From: Burkholderiales bacterium
GTDB taxonomy: Bacteria > Pseudomonadota > Gammaproteobacteria > Burkholderiales > UBA6910
Assembly (NCBI GenBank): GCA_026005015.1
Contig: BPKG01000002.1
Location: forward strand, 248,001 to 312,000
Direction of reading: 5' to 3'
DNA length: 64,000 bases
Numbering within the stretch: position 1 is the first letter of the stretch; each line of letters opens with the position of its first letter. Shown here one piece after another: positions 36,892 to 45,385 of the stretch. The notes beneath the pieces were generated by a model, which was not told the origin of the DNA, searched no databases, and was given only the letters and a program-made list of their open reading frames with translations. Made by a program: the position numbers and the translations under genes.

Positions 36892-37158
36892 GACAGGGGT
36901 GGCGGGGTTATTCCCGCCGCCCTGCCCGCTGGCGGTGACGCGTCGGCGCTTCACACGAAGGACCGCTGGCGGAAATGACGCCCGACGCTCGGACGCGCCG
37001 GCGCAGGGTTTGATGGATGGAAGAGATATCGGGCTGCTTTCGCGCGGGTAGCCGAGCTGGCCGGTTGCCATACTTCCGCTTCGGGAAAAAGAATCCTGGG
37101 CAACCCGAGCGTCCTTGTGGCGGTGGGACCGACGGCGTTCGTTATCCGTGTTAACCGC
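36892..37158. other. Intergenic region with no recognised gene
   Basis: Together with the terminator this forms a gap of about 310 bp between the convergent HAD gene and the acyl-carrier operon. Short open frames exist on both strands but none has recognisable protein character or a convincing ribosome site. No RNA gene was recognised. Confidence 0.5.
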
Positions 37159-38307
37159 TCAAAGCCCCAGCCAGCGGGCGATGATGTTGCGCTGCATTTC
37201 GGACGTGCCCGAGTAGAGGGTGCTGCCCACGGCGTCCCGCAAGGCCCGCTCCACTTCGTATTCCGTCATGAAGCCGTAGCCGCCGTGCACCTGGACCGCG
37301 TCGAGGGCCGTGCGGACCAGGGATTCGCTCACGAACAGCTTGGTGATGGAGGCGTCCAGCGAGGCGTTGCGCTGGTGGGCGAGGCGCCAGGCGGAGCGGT
37401 AGGTGAGGACGCGGGCCGCCTCCAGATGCACCTTCATGTCGGCGATCTTGTGGGCGACGGCCTGGAACTTGCCGATGGGCTGGCCGAACTGGGAGCGGGT
37501 CCGGGCGTAGGCGATGCAGGTCTCCAGCAAGCGCTCCATGGTGCCCACGTGGCACGCCACCAGCAGGATGCGCTCCCAATCCATGGCGGTGGAAAAGACC
37601 GCTGCGCCGCCTCCCACCGCGCCGAGAACGGCGTCCTCGGGCACGCGGGCGTCCTGGAACACCAGCTCGCCCACCGGGGACGTGCGCAGGCCCATCTTCT
37701 CGAACTTCCCGCCGGCGGAAAAACCGGGCGTGCCCTTCTCCACCAGGAAGGCGGTCACGCCGCCGTGGAACCCCTTGGCCGGGTCGGTGACGGCGAAGAC
37801 CACCGCCAGGTCGCCCACCGGTCCGTTGGAGATGAAGGTCTTGGTGCCGTTCAAACGCCAGCCTCCGCCGGCGCGCTCCGCCCGGGTGCGCATGGCGAAG
37901 GAATCCGAGCCGGCACCGGGCTCGGTGATGGCATGCATGCCGATCAGGGTTCCGTCGCACAGCCCGGGGAGGAAGCGTCGTTTTTGGGCTTCGGTCCCGT
38001 GGGTCATGATGGGCGCAACGCAGGCGAGGAGATGGGCGCACAGGGAAAAGCTCAAGCCCCCGTCGCGGCAGCCGTAGCCCAGCGCCTCCAGGGCGATGGC
38101 GCAGGACAGGGGGTCCAGGCCGCTGCCGCCGTATTCCTCGGGCGCCGGAAGCCCCTGGAGGCCGATCCCGGCGCACTTGCGCCACAGCTCCCGGGAAAAG
38201 GTCTGATCCCGGTCCCGTTCGGTCACCCCCTGGTTCAATTCCCGCTGGGCGAATTTGACGATGCTGTCGCGCAACAGCTTCTGCTCGTCGGACAAGGAGA
38301 AGTCCAT
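37159..38307 (-). CDS. Acyl-CoA dehydrogenase-like flavoenzyme, probable aminoacyl-carrier-protein dehydrogenase
   Basis: The 382-residue flavoprotein has the standard fold: substrate/FAD region TEPGAGSDSFAMRTRA, FISNGPVGDLAVVF, and the C-terminal QVHGGYGFMTEYEVERALRD. The usual catalytic Glu of short/medium-chain enzymes is Ser (LYSGTSEMQ). A Glu is present instead at E245 in AMDWERILL, the position used by isovaleryl-CoA and prolyl-carrier dehydrogenases. GGLSFSLCAHLLACVAP and the ending ARWLGL also recall the PigA/PltE/RedW group that oxidises carrier-bound proline to pyrrole-2-carboxyl. The start overlaps the adenylation gene stop (TGATG), so translation is coupled. The exact substrate is inferred, not shown. 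Confidence 0.85.
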   Translation of the reverse strand: MDFSLSDEQKLLRDSIVKFAQRELNQGVTERDRDQTFSRELWRKCAGIGLQGLPAPEEYGGSGLDPLSCAIALEALGYGCRDGGLSFSLCAHLLACVAPIMTHGTEAQKRRFLPGLCDGTLIGMHAITEPGAGSDSFAMRTRAERAGGGWRLNGTKTFISNGPVGDLAVVFAVTDPAKGFHGGVTAFLVEKGTPGFSAGGKFEKMGLRTSPVGELVFQDARVPEDAVLGAVGGGAAVFSTAMDWERILLVACHVGTMERLLETCIAYARTRSQFGQPIGKFQAVAHKIADMKVHLEAARVLTYRSAWRLAHQRNASLDASITKLFVSESLVRTALDAVQVHGGYGFMTEYEVERALRDAVGSTLYSGTSEMQRNIIARWLGL

Positions 38308-39875
38308 CAGACCATTTCCTTCAATCGCTGATAGTCGACTTTGTCGGTGGAGGTCTTGGGCAGCGCTTCGCACCAGACGAAGTGGTCGGGAATCATGTAG
38401 GCGGGAAGGACCTCGCTGCAGAAGCGTTTCAGCTCGATGAGGGAGGGGCGCTTGCTTTCCCGGCAGCTCAGGAAGGCTTTGATCTTGACGCCCGCCTCCT
38501 CGTCGGGAAGGGCCACCACCGCCGCTTCCTTGACAAGGGGATGGCGATAGAGCCCGGCCTCGATCTCCCCCAGCTCGACCCGGTAGCCGCGCCGCTTCAC
38601 CATGCGGTCGCGCCGCCCGAGATAAACGTAGTTTCCGTCGTCCCTTTTCGCCACGATGTCGCCGGTCTTGTACCACCGTACGCCGTTCTCGTCGGTCAAG
38701 AATGCGACGGCAGTGCGCTCGGGCAGGGCCCAGTAGCCCTGCATCACGCCCCGCCCGCTGATGCAGAGCTCTCCCTCCTCCCCTTGCTGGACCTCGCGCC
38801 CCTCTCCGTCTACCACCTTGCCCCGCAGATGGGAGCAGACGCGGCCGATGGGGAAGGGGGCGGTACGCTCCTCCGGGATCGGGAGCGGCACCTCGTAGAA
38901 GGTGCACACGTTGGTTTCGGTGGGCCCATAGAGGTTGAAATACCTCGGGTGGGGCCACCACCGGGTCAGGGTCCGCAGGTGCTTCACCGGAAAGACCTCG
39001 CCGGCGAAGAGCACCAGGCGCAACGCGGAATAGTCGTGGCTCGAAAGGCTTCCGTACTGGGCCAGCAGGCTCAGGATGGAGGGGGCCGAATACCAGACGC
39101 TCACGCGCTGCTCGGCGATCAGGGGCGCGAGGCGCAGGGGATCTTTGCCCGCGTCCTCGGCCACCAGGACCAGGGCCGCGCCGTGCTTCAGGGCCACGTG
39201 GATGTCCAGAATGGACAGGTCGAAGTGGAAGGGCGCATGGGAGGAGAAACGGTCGGTGGCGCGGGGCTTGAAGACCTCGGAGCACCAGTCGACGAAGCTC
39301 ACCCCGTTCTCGTGGGACAGCATGACCCCCTTGGGTTTGCCCGTGGAACCGGAGGTGTACAGGATGTAGGCGAGATCGCCGGGCCCGGGCATCGCGGTGG
39401 TCGTCGGCGGGGCGGGGTTTGCGGCGTCCGCCTGCTCCAGGGCCCGCGCCAGGGCGGCCCCGCCCCCGGCCCCCTCCAGGACGAAGGAGGACGGCGCGGC
39501 GCCCAGTTGCGCCAGCTCGGCCTCCAGCTTTTCCTGGAAGCGCCGCTCCAGCACCACCGCCCGCACGGCGCAGTCGTGCAGGATGTAGGCGTTGCGCGAG
39601 GGCGGCGCGCCGGGATCCACCGGCACGTAGGCGGCCCCCGCCTTGAGAATCCCGTAGATGGCCGCCACCGCGTCGATGGACTTGCGCAAATAAATCCCCA
39701 CCCGGTCGCCCGGCTGCACGCCCAGGGTCCGGAGGCGATCCCGGACCCGGTCGGAGAGCGCTGCCAGCTCGCGATAGGTGATCTCCCCCGCGCCCGGCTC
39801 CACCGCGGCGATGCGCTCCGGGTACCGCTCGGCGGCGCGGATGAAAGCATCGTGCAGCACGCAAGGCGTTTCCAT
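38307..39875 (-). CDS. Free-standing amino-acid adenylation enzyme (DltA / prolyl-AMP ligase type)
   Basis: The 522-residue protein is a lone adenylation domain. Motifs in order are A3 YTSGSTGKPKG (about 173-183), A4 HAPFHFDLSILD with the Asp that holds an alpha-amino group, A5 YFNLYGPTETNVCTFYE, A7 YKTGD, A8 GYRVELGEIE and the A10 lysine in KTSTDKVDY. There is no condensation or carrier domain. It would form an aminoacyl-AMP and load the carrier protein encoded 12 bp upstream. Length and motifs fit DltA or the PltF/RedM type, and the residue specificity cannot be decided by eye. Confidence 0.9.
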   Translation of the reverse strand: METPCVLHDAFIRAAERYPERIAAVEPGAGEITYRELAALSDRVRDRLRTLGVQPGDRVGIYLRKSIDAVAAIYGILKAGAAYVPVDPGAPPSRNAYILHDCAVRAVVLERRFQEKLEAELAQLGAAPSSFVLEGAGGGAALARALEQADAANPAPPTTTAMPGPGDLAYILYTSGSTGKPKGVMLSHENGVSFVDWCSEVFKPRATDRFSSHAPFHFDLSILDIHVALKHGAALVLVAEDAGKDPLRLAPLIAEQRVSVWYSAPSILSLLAQYGSLSSHDYSALRLVLFAGEVFPVKHLRTLTRWWPHPRYFNLYGPTETNVCTFYEVPLPIPEERTAPFPIGRVCSHLRGKVVDGEGREVQQGEEGELCISGRGVMQGYWALPERTAVAFLTDENGVRWYKTGDIVAKRDDGNYVYLGRRDRMVKRRGYRVELGEIEAGLYRHPLVKEAAVVALPDEEAGVKIKAFLSCRESKRPSLIELKRFCSEVLPAYMIPDHFVWCEALPKTSTDKVDYQRLKEMV

Positions 39876-39887
39876 GGTCTCGCCTCC

Positions 39888-40139
39888 TTAACCTTGCTTG
39901 GAACGGATGAGGGAGGCGATCTGGGCGAGGGTGTCCAGGTGCTCCGGGTCCGTTTCATGGGCCTGGAGCGTCACCCCGAAGCGCTCCTCGATGAACAGGA
40001 CGAGCTTCAGCGTGGCGATGGAATCGAGCACGCCCCCGGTGATGAGGGGTGTCCCATCGGTCAGCTCGTCGGGGCTTTCCCCCGGCAGGAACTCCCTGAG
40101 GATGAATTCCTTGACGGCGCTCTTGATGTCCTCTGTCAT
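39888..40139 (-). CDS. Acyl/peptidyl carrier protein
   Basis: The 83-residue acidic protein carries the phosphopantetheine site GGVLDSIATLKL with S40 as the attachment serine. It fits a four-helix carrier domain. It is encoded between the MBOAT-SGNH gene and the adenylation enzyme and is their expected shuttle. It resembles free-standing PCPs or DltC more than fatty-acid AcpP, which carries the canonical DSLDxVEL. Confidence 0.92.
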   Translation of the reverse strand: MTEDIKSAVKEFILREFLPGESPDELTDGTPLITGGVLDSIATLKLVLFIEERFGVTLQAHETDPEHLDTLAQIASLIRSKQG

Positions 40140-40166
40140 AGTGGCCTCCCTGGCCTCGCGCGATGA

Positions 40167-42701
40167 TCAGTTTCTCGATACCTGCCGCTGGTGATGGAAA
40201 ATGGCTTCCTGCTGCTCCTGCAGCGCCTTGTAGAGGCGGGAAGCGATCAGTTCATGGCCGCGCCGGTTGGGGTGATCGTCCCACTCCGCGAGGCGAATCG
40301 AGGAGATGTCGTGGTTTTTGTAGACGTCCGAGAGATCGATCACGAGGAAACCGGTTTGCTGCGCCCGGCGCAGGATCTCGGGGGTCTCTTCCTGCCAGGC
40401 GCCCTCCCGGACCTGGGGCAGGAACACCAGCACGGGGATGGCCTTCGCGGCGCGGGATTGCTGGACGATGCGCTGGTAGACCCGGGACAGGATCTCCCCG
40501 CTTAAGGGCGCAAGCCGCTTGAGGGCGGTGGCCTCGTCCATCTCCCGGTTGAGCCCCGCTTGAGCGACGATCTCCCGCAGCGGCGCGTACGGGATCTCGA
40601 TGTCCTTTTGCACCACTTCCACCATGTATCTCGCCGCGCGGGAGATCTCCCGGCCCGTCGCCACGTAGAACACCGCATCCGGAGTGAACCCGAGCGCCTT
40701 CTCCAGCGCCACCAGTTGCTGGGGCGGCTGATAGCCGGGAACGCCGAAGTTGAGGATCTCGATCTTGCGCCGTCCAGCCCCGGCAGCGTCCCGGTTCAAC
40801 CGCTCTTCCAGCAGCGCCTCGAACGTCTCCCCGTCGCCGACGCCCCAGCCCATCACCAATGAGGCGCCCAGCAGAGCGATGCGGTAGGTGCCGGGCGGCG
40901 GCATTCGCTCGTAGTCCCGATCCCGCATGCCCCAGCGGTTGATGCTGAGGGTGCCGAAGTCGGCTTTCGAGACGAAGGAGGGAATCAATTCCACCTGGGC
41001 GAAGCCGCCGCTGAAGCGCTTGAGATTCGCCCCCTGTACGTCCAGCCAGTTGGCGGGCCTTTTCGTGTACACCTCCCAGAGCTGGGAGTTGAACCGGTCC
41101 ACCGAGAGCAGGTTTTCGTAATAGCCGCGCTCCAGTTTGGCGACATCCAGGCGGCTCAAGCGCCCGGAGCGCAGGGAGTGGATGGCGGTGGCCACTTCGG
41201 TGCCGAACTGGGAGTGCACCCCTTCGATGCCGATTCCCACCAGGGCCACCAGGGCAGCCACGGTGGCGACCCGGGCTCGCAGCCAGAGCTTCGCCTCCTG
41301 TTCCGAGGCGCGAATGTTGCGCACCCCGCCGCGTTCGATGCTGCCCAGCAGGATCACCCCCAGCACCAGGGCGGGGATGGCGAGCGCCTTCCAGCTCGAT
41401 TCCCCGCCGAGGGCCGACCACAAGGACAGCCATTCGGGGATAGACTCGGCGGTCCAGAACGACCACAGCACGCAGATGCACCAGAAGACGGCGAAGGTCT
41501 TGAGGGTGGTGACGCCGAGGCTGCGCCAGGTCTGGACGGATTTGCCCAGGGTGCGGCGGCGGCCGTGTTTGATTTCGTAGAGACCGTTCAGGACCACCAG
41601 GACGCCCAGGATCATCCAGAACAGGATGTCCTGCCACGCCAGCAGGGCGGTGCCCCGCAGCCAGAACCACTGGTAGGCGTGCAGGAACCAGGTGAGGAGG
41701 AACACGTACAGGGTGGCCAGCACCATCGCCTTGGTGGTGCCCAGGCCCCGCAGCTTGAACACCGCCGGGTAGTAGAAGACCTTCTGCATGAAGTCCTTCC
41801 AGTAGATGTTGATGCGGCGCCAGAAGTCGGTGAAACTGGCGGCGAGGAGATAGCGGTGATGGGTCTCGGGCAGGCGGAAGCCGAAGAGATAGAGCATGCC
41901 CACGATCAGATGGAACAACCCGGACACGCGCAGGTAGAGAAGAAAATTCGCCACCAGGTATTGCATCAAGGTGCCCGGACCGGTCACCTCGGAGGGGGCC
42001 AGGGTGAGGTAGTAATAGACGAACCGGTACAGGATCAGGTGAATGACGCCGCGCAGCATCCAGTCGATGCCCACCTGGTAGATGCGGTACGCGTCGTCGT
42101 CGAAGTAATTGCGCCGGAACGCCTTGTAGTCCACCACCGGAAACAGGGGGAAGCAGGCGTTCGGCAGCATGAAGAAGTAGGACAGGGTTCGGACCGGCGA
42201 TACCGGCGTCGTGTCGTGGCGCAGATCGTAGAAGTAGACGATCAGCCGGAACATGAACATGGAGCCGAGGATGGGCCATACGGCGTCGGACACCGGACCC
42301 TCCAGCCACTTCGCCCGCAGCGCCGCGAGGAGCCCCCCCGCCGCGGCGAGCAGCACGCCGCGGGCGAAGAAGGACACCGGCAGGTGGCAGATGCCGATGA
42401 GGATCAGCCCGATGGCGATGAGCCGCAGCCCGTGGGTGAGATCCAGCGCCACTACGATCCCGGCCATGGACAGGGCCAGGAAGAAAGGCAGCCGCAGCCG
42501 CAGGGGTAGCAGGGCGTGGATGGCGAAGCCGGCGAAGGCGAGGAGAGCGAGCCGCAGGAAAGCAGGACTTTCGATCTGGAACTGCCGCAGCAGGAGCGTG
42601 AGCAGCCCGAGCTGGGCCAGGATGAACAGGTACTGGGGAAGGCGGATGCGGCCTTCGGTCAGGGCGTCTGCAGCGGCTCCTGCCCCCGTGCGTTCCACCA
42701 C
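40167..42701 (-). CDS. Fused MBOAT acyltransferase - SGNH hydrolase-fold membrane protein
   Basis: The predicted protein has about 844 residues, read from GTG 42701 behind GGGAGGAG; the upstream 47 codons are low-complexity and probably untranslated. The N-terminal half has many helices and an MBOAT core, including ASFTDFWRRINIYWKDFMQK and the invariant histidine in WFLHAYQWFWLRG. Another membrane segment (LRARVATVAALVALVGIGIE) leads to a C-terminal SGNH domain with GASLVMGWGVGDGE (nucleophile Ser) and WDDHPNRRGHELIASRL (Asp/His pair). The two halves correspond to DltB plus DltD, or AlgI plus AlgJ/X, here in one chain. It should take an acyl or aminoacyl group from the carrier across the membrane to an extracytoplasmic hydroxyl. 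Confidence 0.88.
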   Translation of the reverse strand: MVERTGAGAAADALTEGRIRLPQYLFILAQLGLLTLLLRQFQIESPAFLRLALLAFAGFAIHALLPLRLRLPFFLALSMAGIVVALDLTHGLRLIAIGLILIGICHLPVSFFARGVLLAAAGGLLAALRAKWLEGPVSDAVWPILGSMFMFRLIVYFYDLRHDTTPVSPVRTLSYFFMLPNACFPLFPVVDYKAFRRNYFDDDAYRIYQVGIDWMLRGVIHLILYRFVYYYLTLAPSEVTGPGTLMQYLVANFLLYLRVSGLFHLIVGMLYLFGFRLPETHHRYLLAASFTDFWRRINIYWKDFMQKVFYYPAVFKLRGLGTTKAMVLATLYVFLLTWFLHAYQWFWLRGTALLAWQDILFWMILGVLVVLNGLYEIKHGRRRTLGKSVQTWRSLGVTTLKTFAVFWCICVLWSFWTAESIPEWLSLWSALGGESSWKALAIPALVLGVILLGSIERGGVRNIRASEQEAKLWLRARVATVAALVALVGIGIEGVHSQFGTEVATAIHSLRSGRLSRLDVAKLERGYYENLLSVDRFNSQLWEVYTKRPANWLDVQGANLKRFSGGFAQVELIPSFVSKADFGTLSINRWGMRDRDYERMPPPGTYRIALLGASLVMGWGVGDGETFEALLEERLNRDAAGAGRRKIEILNFGVPGYQPPQQLVALEKALGFTPDAVFYVATGREISRAARYMVEVVQKDIEIPYAPLREIVAQAGLNREMDEATALKRLAPLSGEILSRVYQRIVQQSRAAKAIPVLVFLPQVREGAWQEETPEILRRAQQTGFLVIDLSDVYKNHDISSIRLAEWDDHPNRRGHELIASRLYKALQEQQEAIFHHQRQVSRN

Positions 42702-42960
42702 GGCACTCCTCCCTCTCCGCGCCGCGGTCCGCCCGCGGTGCGGCTTTTGTACGGGGCGCTGAGGGTAGGGTGGGAAAGACCCAGAATCTTGCTGCTTCCC
42801 GGAGGACGCGGGTCGCCGCCGCCCCAGCTCTAGCCGCCTCACGCCGTCAAGGCGCAGGACATATCATACAGCGGATTTTTTACGGGAATTCCCCCGCCCC
42901 CCCGATTTCTTTGGACACCGATTTAGGGCAACATGCCCCGTGACCAAAGGAGGTATCCGT

Positions 42961-43452
42961 GTCGAAGAAACAAGCGGTGAAGGGGCGATTCTTCGCCCGC
43001 AGAAAGGCCGAGGCGGTGTTGCGATTGCTTCGGGGGGATCTCGGTCTCCGGTCGCGGGAGCTCGGTGTCACGGCGGCCAAGCTCTCCGAGTGGCGTGAGA
43101 CGCTTCTTGCCGCGGGCGGGCGCGCTTGAAGAGCCGCGAGCCCTCGCCCAAGGACGAGGAGATGGCGCGCCTCAAGGCCGTGGTCGGCGAGTTAACGATG
43201 CGTCTTGAGCTCTGGCGCGAGGCGCTCCGGCGCCTCCAAGGCAGGGCTCCCTTTGGAGCTGCTGAGGTCGAGGCGATGAGCCGCGAGGCTTCGCCGTCCA
43301 CGAATCGCTGCTACGGCGTTTTCCTGTTCGCGGCCGAATGGCAGGCCGCGCGCTCGACGGTGTACGCGGGGCGCGGAGCACCGTCGAGCGCCCACCCCGC
43401 CGCACCACGACACCCTGCACGCCGGGTGGGCCTGTGGAAGGGGAGGGATTAA
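42961..43452 (+). mobile_element. IS3-family-like transposase remnant (OrfA plus start of OrfB), frameshifted
   Basis: A good Shine-Dalgarno (AAAGGAGG) precedes GTG 42961. The first frame reads FFARRKAEAVLRLLRGDLGL and RSRELGVTAAKLSEWRETLL, an IS3-type helix-turn-helix, then stops at 43128. The continuation is in the next frame: KSREPSPKDEEMARLKAVVG and a leucine-zipper-like ELTMRLELWREALRRLQ, then the start of an OrfB-like piece, MSREASPSTNRCYGV. Similarity ends near RSTVYAG. No integrase DDE domain and no clear terminal repeats are seen. It is an old, truncated copy next to the acyl-carrier operon. Confidence 0.75.
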
Positions 43453-43509
43453 ACGCTGCATCCCATCCCGCGGCAAAAGGCCCACCGCGTAAATGGGCGC
43501 GACAGGGCC

Positions 43510-44049
43510 TTATTTCTTCGCCGGCTCGATGGTGCCCACGTGCAGGGTGAACTCCCCGCGGCCGCGGTCGGCGAAGTAGTCGCGCAGGGTGGCGTGGATG
43601 GTGCGGAAGGCGAGCTCGTTCCAAGGCACTTCGGGCTCGGCGAAGAGCTTCACTTCCAGGCTCTCTTCGCCGGGACGGAAGTCGAGGTCCAGCAGCCGGG
43701 CGCGGAACATGAGGTACACCTGGTTTACGTGGGGCAGGTTGTACACGGTGTAGAGGGGTCCCAGCTCCACCCGCGCGCAGGCCTCTTCCATCGTTTCCCG
43801 CAACGCGGCCTGGAAGGTGGTCTCGCCGTTCTCCATGAACCCTGCGGGCAGGGTCCAGTAGCCGTAGCGCGGCTCGATGGCGCGACGGCACAGGAGCACC
43901 CGGTCTTCCCATTCGGGAATGCAGCCCACCACGATCTTCGGGTTCTGGTAGTGGATGGCGCCGCAGGCGGGGCAGACGTGACGGGGCAGGGTGTCGCCCG
44001 GCGGCACCCGGTATTCCACCCGGGCGCCGCAGTTGGAGCAGAAATTCAT
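43510..44049 (-). CDS. Nudix hydrolase with N-terminal zinc ribbon
   Basis: The 179-residue protein begins MNFCSNCGARVEY; an ATG 24 bp upstream is the alternative start. Two Cys pairs (CSNC, CPAC) form a zinc ribbon as in NudC-like enzymes. The Nudix box is GFMENGETTFQAALRETMEE with a Cys replacing the terminal Gly of the motif. Members cleave nucleoside diphosphate derivatives such as ADP-ribose or NADH. It is encoded divergently from the MoxR gene. Confidence 0.88.
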   Translation of the reverse strand: MNFCSNCGARVEYRVPPGDTLPRHVCPACGAIHYQNPKIVVGCIPEWEDRVLLCRRAIEPRYGYWTLPAGFMENGETTFQAALRETMEEACARVELGPLYTVYNLPHVNQVYLMFRARLLDLDFRPGEESLEVKLFAEPEVPWNELAFRTIHATLRDYFADRGRGEFTLHVGTIEPAKK

Positions 44050-44272
44050 CGGCGGATCTCTGAACCGGCGCACGTTAGCAAAAATCCCCTTTCCTGACTA
44101 GAACCATCCCAAAATAGGCGCGTAGAGCGCCGCCGAAACGCGCCGAACAGCCTGGTGAACGCAGCGCCAGGGCCCAACGGCTGCGCCCACTCTACCCTTC
44201 GCGCGCCGCGGCGGGCATCCGGCGCGGAGCCGGCCCCGGCGCCGCTGGCTGCCCTTCCGCTGCAGGTTTAGA

Positions 44273-45364
44273 ATGCATCGAGCCCCGGAGGTTGAAAACC
44301 CAGTGCGTCCTTCCCACATCGCCGCCATCCTGGAGCGGGAGCTCGACGCCGCCGTCTCCGGCGAGCATACGCCCGTGATGTTGTGGGGGCCGCCGGGGGT
44401 GGGTAAGTCCCGCATCATCGGGGACCTCGCCCACCGCCACGGCGTTGCCCTGATCGACCTCCGCCTTTCCCAATTGGAGCCCACGGACCTGCGGGGCATT
44501 CCCTTCCGCGCCGGGAACCGGGTGGAGTGGTCCGTGCCCGGCATGCTCCCCGACCGGGAGCGCCACGGCGACCGGGGCATCCTGTTCCTGGACGAGATCA
44601 CCTCCGCCCCACCCACGGTGGCGGCGGCGGCCTACCAGTTGATCCTGGACCGGCGCCTAGGGGAATACCAGATACCCGACGGCTGGGCCATCTTCGCCGC
44701 CGGCAACCGGCCCGGGGACCGGGGCGTGACCTATGTGATGCCGGCGCCGCTGGCCAACCGCTTCACCCATTACGAAGTGGAGCCCCACCTGGACGACTGG
44801 GTGGCCTGGGCCCACGCCCACGGGATCGATCCCCGGATCATCGGTTTCCTGCGCTTCCGCCCCGACCTGCTGTTCGATTTCGACCCGGCGCGCCACCCCG
44901 TCGCCTTTCCCTCCCCCCGCTCCTGGGAGTACGCCCACCGGGCCCTGGTCAAGTTCGACCAGGAGGAGGCGCTGCTCCTGGACGCCCTGCAGGCGTGCGT
45001 GGGCGCTTCCGCGGGCATCGAGCTCAAGGCCTTCATCGACACCATGGAGCGCATGCCCGACGTGGACGCCATCCTGGAAGGGCGGGGCGAGCGGGTGCCC
45101 GACGAAGTGGACCTGCAGTACGGAGTCGCCGCGGCCCTGGTGCGCCGGGCCGTGCAGGCGAGCCGCGGGCCCGACGCGCGCCGGGTCCTCGGCAACATCC
45201 TCAAGTACGCAACGGCCTTTCCCCAGCGGGAGCTGGGGGTGATGCTGGTCACCGACATGCACCGCTCGGTGGGACGGCCCTTGATCGACCTGCCGGAGTT
45301 TTCCGACTGGGCCAACTCCATCACCGACCTGGTGCTCTATGAGCGGCCCCTGGCGGGGCTGTAA
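44273..45364 (+). CDS. MoxR-type AAA+ ATPase
   Basis: The 363-residue ATPase has Walker A (GPPGVGKS, 39-46), Walker B (ILFLDEI) and the sensor-1 AAGNRPGDRG. It belongs to the dynein-related/MoxR group of chaperone-like ATPases that work with VWA-domain partners. The partner gene starts 21 bp downstream and the two are probably translated together. No client metalloenzyme operon is adjacent. Confidence 0.9.
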   Translation: MHRAPEVENPVRPSHIAAILERELDAAVSGEHTPVMLWGPPGVGKSRIIGDLAHRHGVALIDLRLSQLEPTDLRGIPFRAGNRVEWSVPGMLPDRERHGDRGILFLDEITSAPPTVAAAAYQLILDRRLGEYQIPDGWAIFAAGNRPGDRGVTYVMPAPLANRFTHYEVEPHLDDWVAWAHAHGIDPRIIGFLRFRPDLLFDFDPARHPVAFPSPRSWEYAHRALVKFDQEEALLLDALQACVGASAGIELKAFIDTMERMPDVDAILEGRGERVPDEVDLQYGVAAALVRRAVQASRGPDARRVLGNILKYATAFPQRELGVMLVTDMHRSVGRPLIDLPEFSDWANSITDLVLYERPLAGL

Positions 45365-45385
45365 GCCGCGACGGGGGTGCAGGCG

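Noticed and set aside
37159-39864. Single 901-codon minus-strand frame through the dehydrogenase and ligase genes
   Set aside because: Its first part is an out-of-frame shadow of the adenylation enzyme; only the part from ATG 38307 is the dehydrogenase.
41178-42509. Plus-strand open frame of 443 codons opposite the MBOAT gene
   Set aside because: It is Gln/His/Gly-rich with no motif and is antisense to a protein with clear MBOAT and SGNH marks.
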